64,000 nucleotides of DNA. It comes from Tetrahymena thermophila SB210 (Eukaryota; Ciliophora; Oligohymenophorea; Hymenostomatida; Tetrahymenidae). The translations under genes were made by a program, and so were the position numbers. Numbering within the stretch: position 1 is the stretch's first letter; each line of letters starts with the position of its first letter. This document shows positions 52,072 to 64,000 of this stretch, in pieces. Where the stretch lies: positions 124,001 to 188,000 of the forward strand of contig NW_002476178.1 of the NCBI RefSeq assembly GCF_000189635.1. Reading direction: 5' to 3'. The notes under the pieces were generated by a model that did no database searches, was not told where the DNA came from, and saw nothing but the letters and a program-made list of their open reading frames with translations.

Positions 52072-55000
52072 TCATATTTTATATAATAATTCCTTGCTTG
52101 GCTTAACAGCATTTTGCAAGAAAGGCTTTTTTTATTTTAAATCATTGTATAATTTTTCAAATGTCTTATTCTTTTTATGCTGTGGTTAAATATGTAAACC
52201 TGATTAATGAGAAAAAGGTCTATTCTCATTACTCTCTCCTTTTATAGTGTTTTTATTTAAGCCACTTATTTATCTATTTAAATTATTATCACTTTTTTAC
52301 AAGTTAAGCTCTTCGATCAAAGAATCGTCTTATGTGTCATCACTATCTCTTAGTTTCTTTTAGGCTTGCATTTATATATTTTAGTCTTCGTTATCATCAC
52401 TAGAGAAACTATTGATAATATTTTATAGAGCTCTTTTCATAGTTACTGTCCTGCTATTTGATGACTTTTGTAATTGTTAGTGGGAAGAAGTATCATAAGG
52501 TATTTAATTTTGATCTGAGTACTTTAGTAATCTATCAGTTTTACTACAATTTAATTAAATTTAAGAAGGAGAAATGTCCCTTGAACTCTTTAATGGTATT
52601 TTGCTATTTTCTTTTGATTATTATTCGTAGCTTTCATTTTATATACCTCCTAAATGTTGTTGATTATTAATTTACTTTCTTAAGTTAGAATAAAAATCAT
52701 TACCACTAAATTTATTTTTCTCGCTCTACTTTGGCTCTTGATTTTATCTTGAGAATGAATGTTAATTGCTGTTGTTAGATTTAAATTCAAAGCTATCTTT
52801 TTTGTATAATCTTGATGAATTAACCATTTATTTATTTTACTACTCTTTAAATGAAATATTTAATCCTTTACTTTGTATCCTCTCCCTTGGACTGCTGTCC
52901 TATTGATAATTTACAGATTATTCTTTTTCATTCTTTTGCAAATTTTTTCTATGGTTTTCAAGGAATGTATTGAATGTGTAGGGTTTGGAACTCATAGAAG
53001 ATGCTTATTATGGTTATTATTATAAATTTTAATTCTTTGAAGGTTCATTTTAAACAGAATTTTTTTTGAAATGCTTGTTGAAAATAGTGTTTTAGTTAAT
53101 AATTCTATTTTCCTCTTCTGACTTATTGTGTTTACGTATTTTTTAAGAAGATTGATTATTTGAATGTATTCTACTTCTTTCCTAATCATTATTAATAGCT
53201 GCATTGCTGAAATTTAGCTTAGAATCATTTGAGTTCTTATTATTTTTATTGGAAATTGGGGAATTCGATTCTCTGTGCGATTTCTTGATAATCGAAAGGT
53301 TTTTAGACTTAGAATTATATGTATTTTTTTCATCATTTTATTAACACTAATTTTCAACTTCTTCACTGTCTTACTAATCTTCCTTACTTACAATATGATT
53401 CTTTTTGCAATCAGCTTATAACGTACGGAGCAATTATACAGAATCTTAAGTTTATTTATGAATCATACTATTTAAATAGGTATTATTCATATGAGAACTT
53501 ATAGAACTTTTATTTTTACTAGTAAAAGAACCTTTCTTCAAAAAGTTACTATTATCAAGTCTATTTATAAATTTCTAAGGCTGTTGCTTTGATATTTATC
53601 CTGATATGTTGTTTTAGAATATCGTCTAATTAGTTAGGTCATCAAAAATAGATCTTTTCTCTGTATCTTATTAATTTTGGCTTTGCTGAAGCATTTACCA
53701 TCCACTTTTGATAGAAAAATTTATATTGGAATTTTAAGAGTCATCTCTTTATTTTGTGTTGCTAGAATAGTGGTGACGAGAAGTCAAAAATAGGTTTTTG
53801 ACAATTTCATCTTTGCAATTTTCTATGATAGGACTGCCGATTCCAGATTTATTTGAATTTAACCCCAATTTCTTATCAGAATGGAAAGAGTCGAAATTTA
53901 ATTCTATTTAATAAAATAATCTTTCATCAAATAAAAGTTAAAAACAAGTAAACTATACTTTTTTTAGAAGAATTTGATAAAGCCTCTTGCAGTTTTGAGC
54001 TATTCTTATGGATATTTTAAATTGAATCTAAGTTTTCAATCTTTATTTTTTTGGAAGAAGAACCTTTTGGACTGATTAAGTTTAGGCTATTATTATAAAA
54101 TAAATTTATGTTTATACAAATTAAAATAAAAGGAGTAAAAAAACAATATTTTAAAAATTAAATTTACAGGTCTTATTTTGGAGATGTTGAAATGTAGCCG
54201 AAATTTAGATATCCAGATTTTCTAGAATTAATAAATAAATTTTTAATAAAAAGCACTTATAGCTTAAAAAGAAATAAAAACAAAATTTTACTTTGAGCTT
54301 GAATCAAATTTTTATGAAACTTGAGAAATATTTTTTAGATTGTTCATACATTATGTACTAGGAGATTTTATCTTTATTTAAGCCTAGTTTATATATTATT
54401 CTTAGTTTTCTTTATTATCTTTAGATGAAGAGCTGTAGCTGTTGACAAGTTGATCAGTTTTCTTTTTCTCAAATGAAGCTTTTAAGTAATTATCTGTGCT
54501 ACTTTCTTCTTCGTTTTATTTTGATGAGTTAAAGTTTTCTTTTCTTTAATAATTCTGAAGCTACTATTTTTCTTAAATTAATTCAGAATTATTCTTGCTA
54601 TTGTCTGTTGAATTATTAATTTCTTTATTCTTATTTTCAATCATTTCAACATTTTTGTTTTAAATATCTTTGTCATCTTTAACAATAGCTAATATTTACT
54701 TTGGGCTCTCTTACTTTAAAGCAAGATTATCATCTTTACTTTTCGTTTACGAATCTGTTTTAGAATTTTCAGTTTTATCTCCAGATTAATTAGATTTTGA
54801 AGTGCAAGCATTATTGCTGTTATATTAATTTTATTCATTTTGTATAATTATATCAATCTTTTATTGAATTCTTTCATTCATAAAATCTTCAGTAAGCAAA
54901 ATAACAGATGGTTTTATTCCCGTGTATATTTGATTATTCCTTAATACTGAAGGTATGACTGTTAAAGCTGGAGCATTTTGCTATACAAAGCCGTCTATTA

Positions 55001-57044
55001 AATAATAATTATTTTTTTTATATGGAATGTATTCGAAAACTCTGTTTTTAAAGTTTTGAATTGGCAAATTAAGTGGAGGATCATGCAAATGCATGTGTAT
55101 AGACAAACGATAAAATTATTCTATGAATTCTAACAACTCGTTAGACTCATAAAGTTCTTATAAATATTGCTTGAAATCTTCTTAGTTTTATTCAAAAAAT
55201 ATGGTATCTCTAAAAATACTTATTTTTTTATAAGTTTTCTTAGCTGAACCAGAGGATTTATCCTGGTCTAACTCTTCCTCTTCCTCATCAATATAATCAG
55301 ATTTCATATTCTGAAACTCTGAAAAGTACTAATGAGTAACAATTTTATCAGCTTGTTGCTTAAATTTTTAGACAATAGCAGCAACTTTTGGATGCTCAAT
55401 ATCAGCAACTACTTTAAAAATATCATTATTATAATCTTAATAGAGTTTAGAAAGATTTTGTTCATATGCTTTTGCATGCTTTTTATCAAGTTAAAGCAAA
55501 TCCATCACTTTTGAGTTTGTTTCTTTGATGTGATTTTTAGAAATTTCGTGTATAATTATGAATAAATCTTAAAGCAAGTTGGTGAGGATTAGAGGGTTTT
55601 CAAAAAAATTAATAAATGTATTTGCCACTCCATCAGTTACCAAACTTTCCCATTTAGTTTTGAATTCAGAAGGAAGTAAGTGTTGTGAAGAGGTGTTATT
55701 TTGATTCTTACCATTTAACGCTAAATTCTCTTAAGCTTACTTTAATGCATTATTTACTTTAATATTTTCCTTCTATAAGCGATTCAAATCATCAAGCACC
55801 TTTTCAATCTGATCACTTTAATCCTATATTTTGCTTTGTTTCTCATCTATTTAAGATTGTAGCTATTTTTCTTATTCTCTAAAGCATTTTTCCTTAGAGT
55901 CTAGCTCTTGCTCCAAAATTTTAAGCAATCCTCTAAGTCTTTCTATTTCCTTAATATTTTCATCATTTATGCTTTTCTCTATAAATATGTTTGAGATATC
56001 TTCTGTTTAAATTTCTTTAGAATCTCTTTACTCTTATGTATAAGTGCTGTTGACTAATGCTCCATTCTGTTGCTAATTTTAAAGTAAATTTTTCTTTTCA
56101 AAATGTTTAATTTATTCTATCTTTTCTGCCCTATCCTTGATATTGTTAATTTTATCTGATATGCGCTTCAGGGAATTATTTTATCTTGACTATAGCTATT
56201 ATTGTTGTTGATAAAGAGAATTTGCATAATCTTTCTGAGAACCTCTAGGTATATTTTATTATTATTAAACATTGTATCCGTGCTAATTCAAGCTGCTATT
56301 ATTCAGGCTTCCAATTCCATTATATGATCTATTCGATTCGCTCCCTTACTACTACTAATTAATTATAGTTTTAGTATAAAGAGATGTATTGTGATTGAAT
56401 GATTAGTTAATGCTTTTATCAAACTAGTTTAAATAATTCTAATTGTTATCCTAATCACCTGAAATGTCCACCACTTCCTGTGAGATATAATGATTTCTAT
56501 TTGAATCACTTAATTAACCTTTTGAATGTTGAATCAAGCTTGAATTTTACTGATTTATGCTTTAATATTAATTCGCTTTTACTCGAGTTTAAGAAATTTA
56601 TCTTTAAGGTTCATTAAAATATCCTTTTTAAGTAGAGAATACTTTTAAATGGTCAGAATTATATTAGTCTTATTAGATAAAACTGTTGTTATTCTATTAG
56701 TTATTATTATTACCCTATTCAATATTCTCATTTATAATACAAACTTACGAAGACTGCTACTGATAATGCTACTATTATTATCCTACACCTCCAGTAACAC
56801 CAAAGTATTTCTTTTAAATTGTAGGGCTTTTAAGTTCTTAAAAATTCTTTTTAAGCCTCTTCATTTCTGTAATCAAATCCTTTTATTGGCTTTCTCGAGC
56901 ATCCTTTAAGGTATTGCTACTACTGTTGCCATTTCCATAATTGATAAGAGCGTTATTGGCAATGATATTAGTAACACCCTATGAGCTATGATATGAAGTA
57001 TTTGCAACCCTTTCAGAAGATTTTCCTCGAGAGCTTTAGCTCAT
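52072..57044 (-). CDS. Large Asn/Gln/Ser-rich coiled-coil protein, unknown
   Basis: Four exons: 54292-57044, 54168-54221, 53959-54086 and 52072-53903; 1588 residues. The N-terminal 300 residues are polar with many Gln and Asn. A coiled coil follows (about 290-430, with LKRISDKINNIKDRAEKIEQ and later ENIKEIERLRGLLKILEQEL). A folded-looking, less biased region covers about 470-720: LLPSEFKTKWESLVTDGVAN, hydrophobic helices, QLYESNELLEFIEQFYRLS-like helices, then NYYLIDGF and GIKPSVILLTEDFM. That central region may be a real domain, but I do not recognise it. The remaining half is Asn/Ser/Lys/Gln-rich and probably disordered. Exons 2 and 3 are very short (18 and about 43 codons). Introns are 55 nt or a little longer. 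Possibly a cytoskeletal or RNP-granule scaffold; that is a guess. Confidence 0.8.
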
Positions 57045-57841
57045 TTTGATTTTTGATAACCTAAATTAATATTTTTTAGTAGTTTGTTATTTATTGATAC
57101 TTATTTGAATTTATATTAAAATTTAATGCTGTTTATAAAAAGAATCAATTAGAAAGTGATAAGTAAAATATGCTTATACAATTAATAAAACAATAAATAC
57201 TCAGCCTATTTACTTTTTTGAATTTGATTTATCTTGGCAATTCAAATTAAAGGTCGATATAAACACAATCTTTTTGAACTAAAACGTTAATAAATCCGTC
57301 TTTTTAATTATTTGTTTGTTTACTCATTTAAAAATAATTTAATTTATTTAAAATATTTCAAATAAAGTTAAAATTTTAAATGAAATTCTAATATAAAATG
57401 GTTTTATTTACTTTAAATTAAAAATCAATTTAAAGTCTTTGAAATTTATAGATGGGCTATCAAATTATCAATCAAAAATATATATATATATCTCTATACC
57501 TATCTTTGTTTATTTGTTTGATTTGCTTTCATGCTGAATTTGTAAGTAGATATTAAGTCGTTTATATGGTTATAAACTTAAAATTAAGCTAATTTACTAT
57601 TTAAAGGAGACATAAAATAATTTAGAGGACTTAGTTAGTAGCTCTAAAAATGTTAGTATTCTAATAATTCATACTTTTTGAATTACTTAAAAAAGATACA
57701 AATTAGTGTCTTCTAAAGAAAGCTATTAAGGCAAATAAGATAAATAAAAAGAATAAATTCATTAATAAAATAAATAAATAACCAAATTGAATAAATTACA
57801 TTTAGAATTTTCATAACCTGCTATTTTAAGCCTAGAATTAA
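57045..57841. other. Divergent spacer, 0.8 kb
   Basis: AT-rich region between the divergent starts at 57044 and 57842; a TATATATA run at about 57479-57491. No other site recognised. Confidence 0.45.
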
Positions 57842-60714
57842 ATGGAGAATAACCTTTTAGAATCAAGACTAAATAAAATCTTGTCAGATAAAAAGTTTAG
57901 CAAATTGAATAAAAGCATAGAGAAGCATCTCAATAAGGAAACAGGCATTTTTATTAAGGACTACTTTTTAGTTCTTGAATATGAATCACTTGATGAAAAG
58001 GTAATTCAGAGTAAAAAGAAGGAGCTTTTAGAAAATTCAATGCACGATCATATAGAAAAAGATGACGATTCTGTTTAATACTTTGCACTATACTTATGGA
58101 TTTTTAATTTGACTGCAGGCCAATTCTTAGAAAATAACGAAAATAAATTAGCTACTAGAATACCTGTAAATTTACAAAGTTACAACATGTTCAATGCACA
58201 AGATTAATAAATATAGTCTGCCAAAAACACAATCGAAAGCTTTGGTAACGTCTTTTGCATGTCTAAGAAAATCGGAGAGTAATCTCTCTAAATAATAAAT
58301 AGTAATATAGATGAATACTAAATAGCAATTTATTCTGAAAAATAAATTTTTGTTGGCCATATTGAAAACATTATAAATTCCTATTTTATTAAGCAAAGCA
58401 AAGATGATCAAAATGCCTTTACAATGTACCGTGTATAATTATTTATATAAAAATACTCTCCAAGCATTTTAAGCATTAAATTCCACAAATTATCTCCTCA
58501 TCATTTGGCTGTTCTTTTAGATGATTAGTACTTTTGCGTTTATAATCTGCAATCTAGTCTTTCTTACTAGGAGGTGTAATTTAATCTTTAATAACTTCCA
58601 CGCTTTGGTAGAAACGAAGAGTATAATTATTAAGAAAAAGGATAAGTTTAGTTTGTTGATTTCGAATTTGGAGGCAACAGCTTTTTCACTAGCTATTCGA
58701 AAACCAATTTCTAAATTCCTTCTGATTTCGATTTTCTGTCAGTATATTTTCTTACTGAAGATGGTTAAATTTACTACCAATCTCCATTTTTAGTAAAAGA
58801 TATGAGAATTAACAGATAATTAATTGAAGAACTTAAGGATTATCTTGTTCAAGAATTAAAATTGGTGGAACAGCATGAATAAATATAAGAAAAATTATAG
58901 GTGTAAGCAATTAAACTACTTTCATTCTATAATATATAAGTTTTAAATATGTTTATTAGAGTTTTGAGTTTTAAAAAATAAAAATATTTTATTTAATTAA
59001 AAGGTTAAAATCTTATTTAGACTTAGTAGAATAAATTGACAGCAGAGATTTGATAAGTGAATGCGAATAACCTACCAAATTATCTAAAATAGTTACTCAA
59101 ACAGATAAGTCCAGTTCATTTGAAGTTCCTATTTTTAATAGCATCAGCATGCAAGACTTGCTGAATGATGATTTCTAAATACAATTAAGATATGTTCCTA
59201 CAGAATAAAATAACGAAGATGATTAAGAAAATTTAGAAAATAACAGTAACTTACAGTCTCAGTTTAAATCAAGTGGCTTTGGAACAAAATCTAACATCTA
59301 AGTTTTTTCAAAATCGTTAATGGACAGATTTACTAGAGATAATAAGAATCAAATTATGTATAGGAAATATAGTAAATTCCACAAAGTGGAAACAAAGGGT
59401 TAACTCCATGTCTTTATTTTAACAAAGCAAATCGGTAATAAAACTTACTCTACTGTATCTTCACGTTTTAGTCCTCTTCCAGTCATGCCTACTCATATTG
59501 TTCAAGACTTTTACTAGTTTTGTCTTTTATCTGGTGAAAAAGCACATCTTGAATGCCCATTAAGCTCTTTAATCAACTATACAGGAAATTAATCTAAAAA
59601 GAATATCTATGAATATAAATAAAATTAATGTGCTAGACTCTGTTCTAAGGCAATTGAAACATCAACACTTGACAGTGTTTGCTTCTAACTTATGAATAGA
59701 ATATATTGTATTAACTTTAAGTGGATTTAGAATTTGATTTTAACAAACTTATCAGACCCTAAAGTATTTAATGATGAAGAATTGTCTAGAAGTGAAATTA
59801 GAGTCTTAGTTGATTCTCAGCAAATCGATAGCTAGGATAAATTAGATGCATGTAAATTAACAGATTTATCTTTTTATTGCTTATCTGAAAAAGACAGAAT
59901 GCTTCTAGCAGTTATTCCTTCCCACCACTCACAATAGTAATAGCCTTTTAGGTTAAAATGCTTAACTTTAGACTTCTTGTCAAACTATATTTAAATTTAA
60001 AAGAGTGCTAAGCTTATATCTGAGACTTTACACAAGATGATTAAAGAATAAGTAGAGCCTGAAAAAGCAAAAGAAAATAACCAATCAGGATAAAAACTAG
60101 CTTAAAATGATGTGAAGCTTCAGGAAATTGCTGATTAAGATAATAAAGTAGATCTTGATAACTTTTAAAAGTAAGTAACAGCTTACATAAGCAAGCATGA
60201 AGAAGTTTTATAATAGAATATTTAGTTAATACAAATTAAATATCAAGAGGTATTAAAGAAAAAAGAAGAGTTGAAAAATACAAAGGAAAAAACAGAAAGC
60301 CAATTTTATGAAATCATAGAAAACAAATAAAAGAAGTTGTTAGAAAGCAAAAAAAGAATTGAAGAAAAAAATAAGTCAATCAATTAAAAAATTTAAGAAA
60401 TTGCTTAAAAATTAAAAGACCCTAAAGCTTCAAATGAATTAGACAATGTTAAAGAAGCAAATATCACATTTAATGAAAAATATAATGAGTAAATTAAGAC
60501 ATACTATAATAAACTTAAAGAAATCGAAGAATAATACTAAAAGTACTTCAAAACTAGAAGTGAGTTCTTCAATTCATTAGGTGTTCAAAGCAATACAAAC
60601 CTACAAATTGATGAAAACACTTTATAAAAAATTAATGAAACAAGAAATAAGCTAAAATACCACATGAAAATCCTTGATAATTAGATCATTTAAACCAATC
60701 CTCAAGATAATTGA
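57842..60714 (+). CDS. Nup88-like nucleoporin (tentative)
   Basis: Two exons, 57842-58902 and 59004-60714, joined through donor GTAAGC; 923 residues. The N-terminal two thirds reads as beta-strand-rich segments like a WD/beta-propeller: FALYLWIFNLTAGQF, ILSIKFHKLSPHHLAVLLDD, YFCVYNLQSSL. The most telling piece is VQFVDFEFGGNSFF followed by FLSVYFLTEDGQIYYQSPF, which resembles the Nup88/Nup82 propeller signature (VDF.FG ... lyvL..dGeiy.l.p). The last 250 residues are a long coiled coil, as in Nup88, which uses it to bind Nup214 and Nup62 on the cytoplasmic face of the pore. Length is in range. The assignment is from layout and one signature, so other propeller-coiled-coil proteins remain possible. 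Confidence 0.55.
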
Positions 60715-61874
60715 GTTATATTTTTTAATTTTTTATCAATCTTATCAATTGTAATTTATATTATTTATTTTTAATAATAACACACTATTATTTTAAAGAC
60801 AAGTTTCAATTTCTAATGTGAATTTCAAATAGTTTTGCCTTAGCATTATATAAAATATTATTTTTATTAAAATATATTTATTTCGTAATAAAAAAAGAGT
60901 AAATAGATAAATAAATCAAAGTATGTAATTTTATTTTAAAAAGAATTCATTCCATATAAAAAAATAAAATTCTATTTTAATATAAATAATATATGTACTA
61001 TAAAACCTGTAAAAGCAAGGACTTATTAATTATTGGAAAAAGTTGTTGTACCAAACTTATCTTATATCATTATAAATTCTATCTTAAACTGGACACATTT
61101 TTAAATTGGGAAATATTTTTGCCTTGTAGGTATGTGTCCTGTTAGCAATTTTTACTGTTTTATTCTCTTACAAAGAATTTTTTATTTCTATATGAATAGT
61201 AGAATCTATTATTTTAATTTAAAAGAATTAAAACTTTATTACTTAAATAAAATAAAAAAATAATAATCTCATGAGTAAGAATAATTTGAAGTTCGTTTAA
61301 GATATCAAGAAATGTTATTTTATTGTAAAATTATGTTTTTTTTTTTTTTTTAAATTTATTATTTTGATTTAAAAGAATATTTTATTTTATTTCAAAAAAT
61401 TAAAAGCAGATAATTAATTATAAAATAAAGGAAATAGTTTAAATTTTTAAATTAAGGAAAAATTTATTGTTAATTAATGGAAGAAAATATTTTTTAAATA
61501 TAAATTACTTAATGTAAACTAAAAATAAAATTTTAATTTATTTTATATTTTTAAATTAAGAATGTTATTTTTTATCCTAAAATTTATTCTAAAACATAGC
61601 TTTTAACTTTAATAGCTAAACTTTAACTGTTTTTAAAATAAATATATAATTTATCTTAACAGTGCTGATCCATTTATAAGAAACAAATTTAATAGTGGTT
61701 GTTTGATATTGTGTAAAATTAGCTTTTTAGATCTAGTAACTTCGACTATAGATTCCAGAATTAGACTCTGAAATTACTAATTAAATACCCGAAAGATTTT
61801 AGCTAAAAATTTTAAAAATAGAACAAAATTGATTTTTGATAATATCTTAAAAATAGAAAAGAAGTAAAAACTAA
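60715..61874. other. Spacer, 1.16 kb
   Basis: AT-rich, with a 16-T run at about 61336-61351. A less AT-rich patch at about 61008-61160 holds an inverted repeat, listed next. No protein gene seen. Confidence 0.5.
61091..61139. ncRNA. Possible structured small RNA (hairpin with 8-bp stem)
   Basis: GGACACAT (61091-61098) and ATGTGTCC (61132-61139) are perfect reverse complements separated by 33 nt. The flanking 150 nt have higher G+C than the rest of the spacer, and the loop contains ATTTTTG, like an Sm-site core. No known snRNA signature (U1, U2, U4, U5, U6, telomerase RNA) matched by eye. Strand unknown. Confidence 0.25.
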
Positions 61875-62870
61875 ATGAGTGATAAGTTTATTTTTAAAAA
61901 TAAAGATGAAGAGTTCTATATCGAAGAAATTCATAATGGAGATGTAGAAACTATTGTAGAATTCTAAAAGCATTTAGCAATAGACAGCGAAGGAGTTCAG
62001 TTGAATGAAGAGAATGTAAGAACTGCAACTAAGTTTATTCTTGAAAATCCTGAATATGGAATTCATTTTATTATAAGAACATTAACTCCTGTATAGTAAA
62101 GTGTTTCTTTTGCTCTCTTATGTCCTGAAATAGATTTATACACAAACTAACAAATATGGTGGTATAACTCTGTTTTTACTGAAAAATCTTTTAGGAGAAG
62201 AGGGTTTTTCACAGTTATGCATGAGTTTATATTAAAATGGGCTGGCCAAAACAAAATCAAATTGTATGCTGACGAAAATAATTAAGGTGCTTTGCAATGC
62301 TATGATAAGTTAGGACTAAAGGATACAAATGAAATTTTTGTGGAAATTGATTTCTTTTTTAGCAAAGAGTAAATTAGCTTCGAAAGAAATTAGGATATTT
62401 ATAAGTTTAGTATTGGTAAGCCTAGTGAATGCAATTAAATTTTTGATTCTTTCAATAAATTAATATCAATAAGCAATAAAGATAATCTTGATAAATCAGA
62501 TGGTATTTCTACAATTCTCAAAAGTATAAAGTAAGGAGGAATAGTCTTAATAAAAGAGTAAAATAACAACAATTAAGAACAAGAAGATATAATTGGTTTA
62601 ATAGTTTTTGGATACGAATATAGTGAATGGAAAAAGGGGCATAATTTAATTATCACAGACGTAAGACTATCTCAAAAAACTTTATAGGATTCAATTAAAT
62701 CATAGTAAGTAATATAAAATCTAGTTAGTTATTTAAAAAATGAGTAAGTTGAACTTGAAGCTTCAGTATAAAGTATTAGATTTATAGTTGATAGAAATAA
62801 CTAAAAATCAATAGATCTTTTAGTTAGCTCAAAGCTCCAACTTTCACACTACATCATACTTTCTAACTGA
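61875..62870 (+). CDS. GNAT-family N-acetyltransferase
   Basis: A single exon; 331 residues. The first half is a GNAT fold. Strand IHFIIRTL and the central IWWYNSVFTEKSFRRRGF hold the acetyl-CoA-binding motif A, here Arg-Arg-Arg-Gly-Phe-Phe instead of the usual R/Q-x-x-G-x-G/A. Motif B follows as IKLYADENNQGALQCYDKLG. The second half (about 170-331) shows a weaker, GNAT-like run (GGIVLIKEQ, IIGLIVFGYEYSEW, NLIITDVRLS) and may be a second, degenerate GNAT domain, giving a double-domain protein of a kind common in ciliates. The reaction is transfer of acetyl from acetyl-CoA to an amine. The substrate (protein N-terminus, lysine or small molecule) cannot be told. Confidence 0.82.
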
Positions 62871-63866
62871 TAAAATATTAAAACTCGTATTTTAAAAATT
62901 AAAATAAATATTAAATATTTGTAATTTTATTACTAAAATAATTGTTAAATAAATACAAATATTTTTAGAAGCATCAAACTTTAAACTTTATTTTTTGTTT
63001 TTATATTAAAAATTTTTAACTTATTTTAAAATTTCAAAGTAAATTTTTAAATTTAATTTGTGGTTTTATTTGAAAAAAAATGCAAATATTCTAAAAAAGT
63101 TTAATCTTTTTTATTTTTAAATTAAAGTAAAAATTAACAAAACAATTTTAATTAGTCAATTTTTTATTTTTTTTTTGAAATGGTTTTATCAATTTAAGTA
63201 AAAAAAGTTGACAATTTATTTTTAGTAGTTTTTATTTTAAGAATTTTAAAGTGAATTTATAAAACCATTTTTAGTGAGAATTATAATTAAAATTGATAGA
63301 ATATTCTTGGCTAAAAATGATTATTATTTATGAAATTTACATAGAGGCAACAAATAAATAAATTATTTATTTATTTACTTTAGACAGATAATAAATATCA
63401 CTAAATGCGCTTAATTTGAACAAAAATAAAATCATGTTAAGGAGAAAAATAATAAATCAATAAATAAATTCCACGTAATAAAACGAAAAATACAAGGGAT
63501 GGATTATATTTTGATAACTATATTGATTAATTTTTTAATTAATTAATAATGAGCAAGAAAGAAACTGAAGTTAAAATAAAAATAAATAAAATGTATGTTG
63601 ACAATTTATTTTAATATAAAATCTATAAATTTTTAAGTGGGAATGTCTTTAGAAAGTAATAAAGAGATCATATTGCATGATTAATGCAATTGAATGTACA
63701 ACGATGAGTTTGACTTGATTATTAAGATAATTAATTGAATTAGTAATTTCAAAAATAAAGTAATAAAAATAGTGTTATATCCTAAAATAATTGTTAAAAT
63801 TTTAATTATTATCAATATTTAGATATTTTTAAAAATACAAAAATAAATAATTAATCTTCTAGCGAA
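62871..63866. other. Spacer, 1.0 kb
   Basis: AT-rich with several T and A tracts; nothing recognised. Confidence 0.5.
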
Positions 63867-64000
63867 ATGTTTGGTGGAGGTGTTCAATCAAAGCTTAAAA
63901 GTTTTGATATGTATAGAAAGTTGCCTTCAGACTTAACTGAACCAACTTTGTCTGGAGCTATTGTTTCAATAGTTAGCACATTGATTATGCTTATTTTGTT
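63867..64000 (+). CDS. ERGIC/Erv46-family cargo receptor, N-terminus only
   Basis: The first 44 codons and 2 bases are inside the window. The start MFGGGVQSKLKSFDMYRKLP, then DLTEPTLSGAIVSIVSTLIM, matches the N-terminal cytoplasmic strand and first membrane span of ERGIC-3/Erv46 and ERGIC-2/Erv41 (L-x-x-F-D-x-Y-x-K ... GG/SGA-x-V-S-I-V). These proteins form a receptor that cycles between ER and Golgi in COPI/COPII vesicles and brings back ER residents. The rest (lumenal domain and second span) lies to the right of the window, so whether it is Erv41- or Erv46-like cannot be decided. Confidence 0.8.
   Translation, partial: MFGGGVQSKLKSFDMYRKLPSDLTEPTLSGAIVSIVSTLIMLIL

Overview
The window is somatic-type (macronuclear) DNA of a ciliate, most likely Tetrahymena or a close relative. 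Three things show this. Every real gene reads through many in-frame TAA and TAG codons (glutamine) and ends only at TGA. Spacers are extremely AT-rich. Introns are short and AT-rich with GTA...TAG ends. Under the standard code almost every gene here looks broken, so all gene models below were read by eye with the ciliate code, and exon joins were chosen from phase, splice-site quality and protein similarity. The exact species cannot be told.

Layout. 0-5.1 kb: the 3' part of a polytopic membrane protein (+), then a small type I membrane protein (-). 6.3-8.6 kb: a Hakai-like RING/C2H2 protein (+) and a doublecortin-like protein (-). 10.1-15.7 kb: a 19-exon gene (+) for a 1504-residue protein built round about 39 copies of a 14-residue Asp/Gly-Asn repeat. 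16.1-17.2 kb: a HAD phosphatase (-). 19.1-22.3 kb: a JmjN-JmjC-C5HC2 histone demethylase (+). 23.2-30.0 kb: a single-exon LRR-ankyrin protein and PEX10 (both -). 30.0-34.9 kb is gene-poor. 34.9-57.0 kb is almost all minus strand: an AK8-like adenylate kinase relative, two coiled-coil proteins, a triple-C2 protein, an ankyrin-type calpain, an Mpv17-family protein, an HMG-box/selenoprotein H fusion, and a large Asn/Gln/Ser-rich protein; one small plus-strand gene (40.4 kb) interrupts the run. 57.8-64.0 kb: a Nup88-like nucleoporin, a GNAT acetyltransferase and the 5' end of an ERGIC/Erv46-type cargo receptor (all +).

The most striking locus is at 50.4-51.2 kb. An N-terminal HMG box and a basic linker run into a selenoprotein H (Rdx-fold) domain with a C-x-x-U motif whose U is an in-frame TGA. 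Conserved coding sequence continues for 77 codons past that TGA. About 70 nt after the real stop lies a stem-loop with the features of a eukaryotic SECIS element (AUGA/NGA quartet, AA in the apical loop, two helices). Ordinary gene callers would cut this protein at residue 160.

The genes form no operon-like pathway. They are a usual mix of eukaryotic housekeeping and ciliate-specific genes: peroxisome (PEX10, perhaps the Mpv17 relative), nucleus and chromatin (JmjC, HMG-SelH, Nup88-like), probable cilia or cytoskeleton (AK8-like, doublecortin-like, coiled coils) and membranes or secretion (ERGIC-like, transmembrane proteins).
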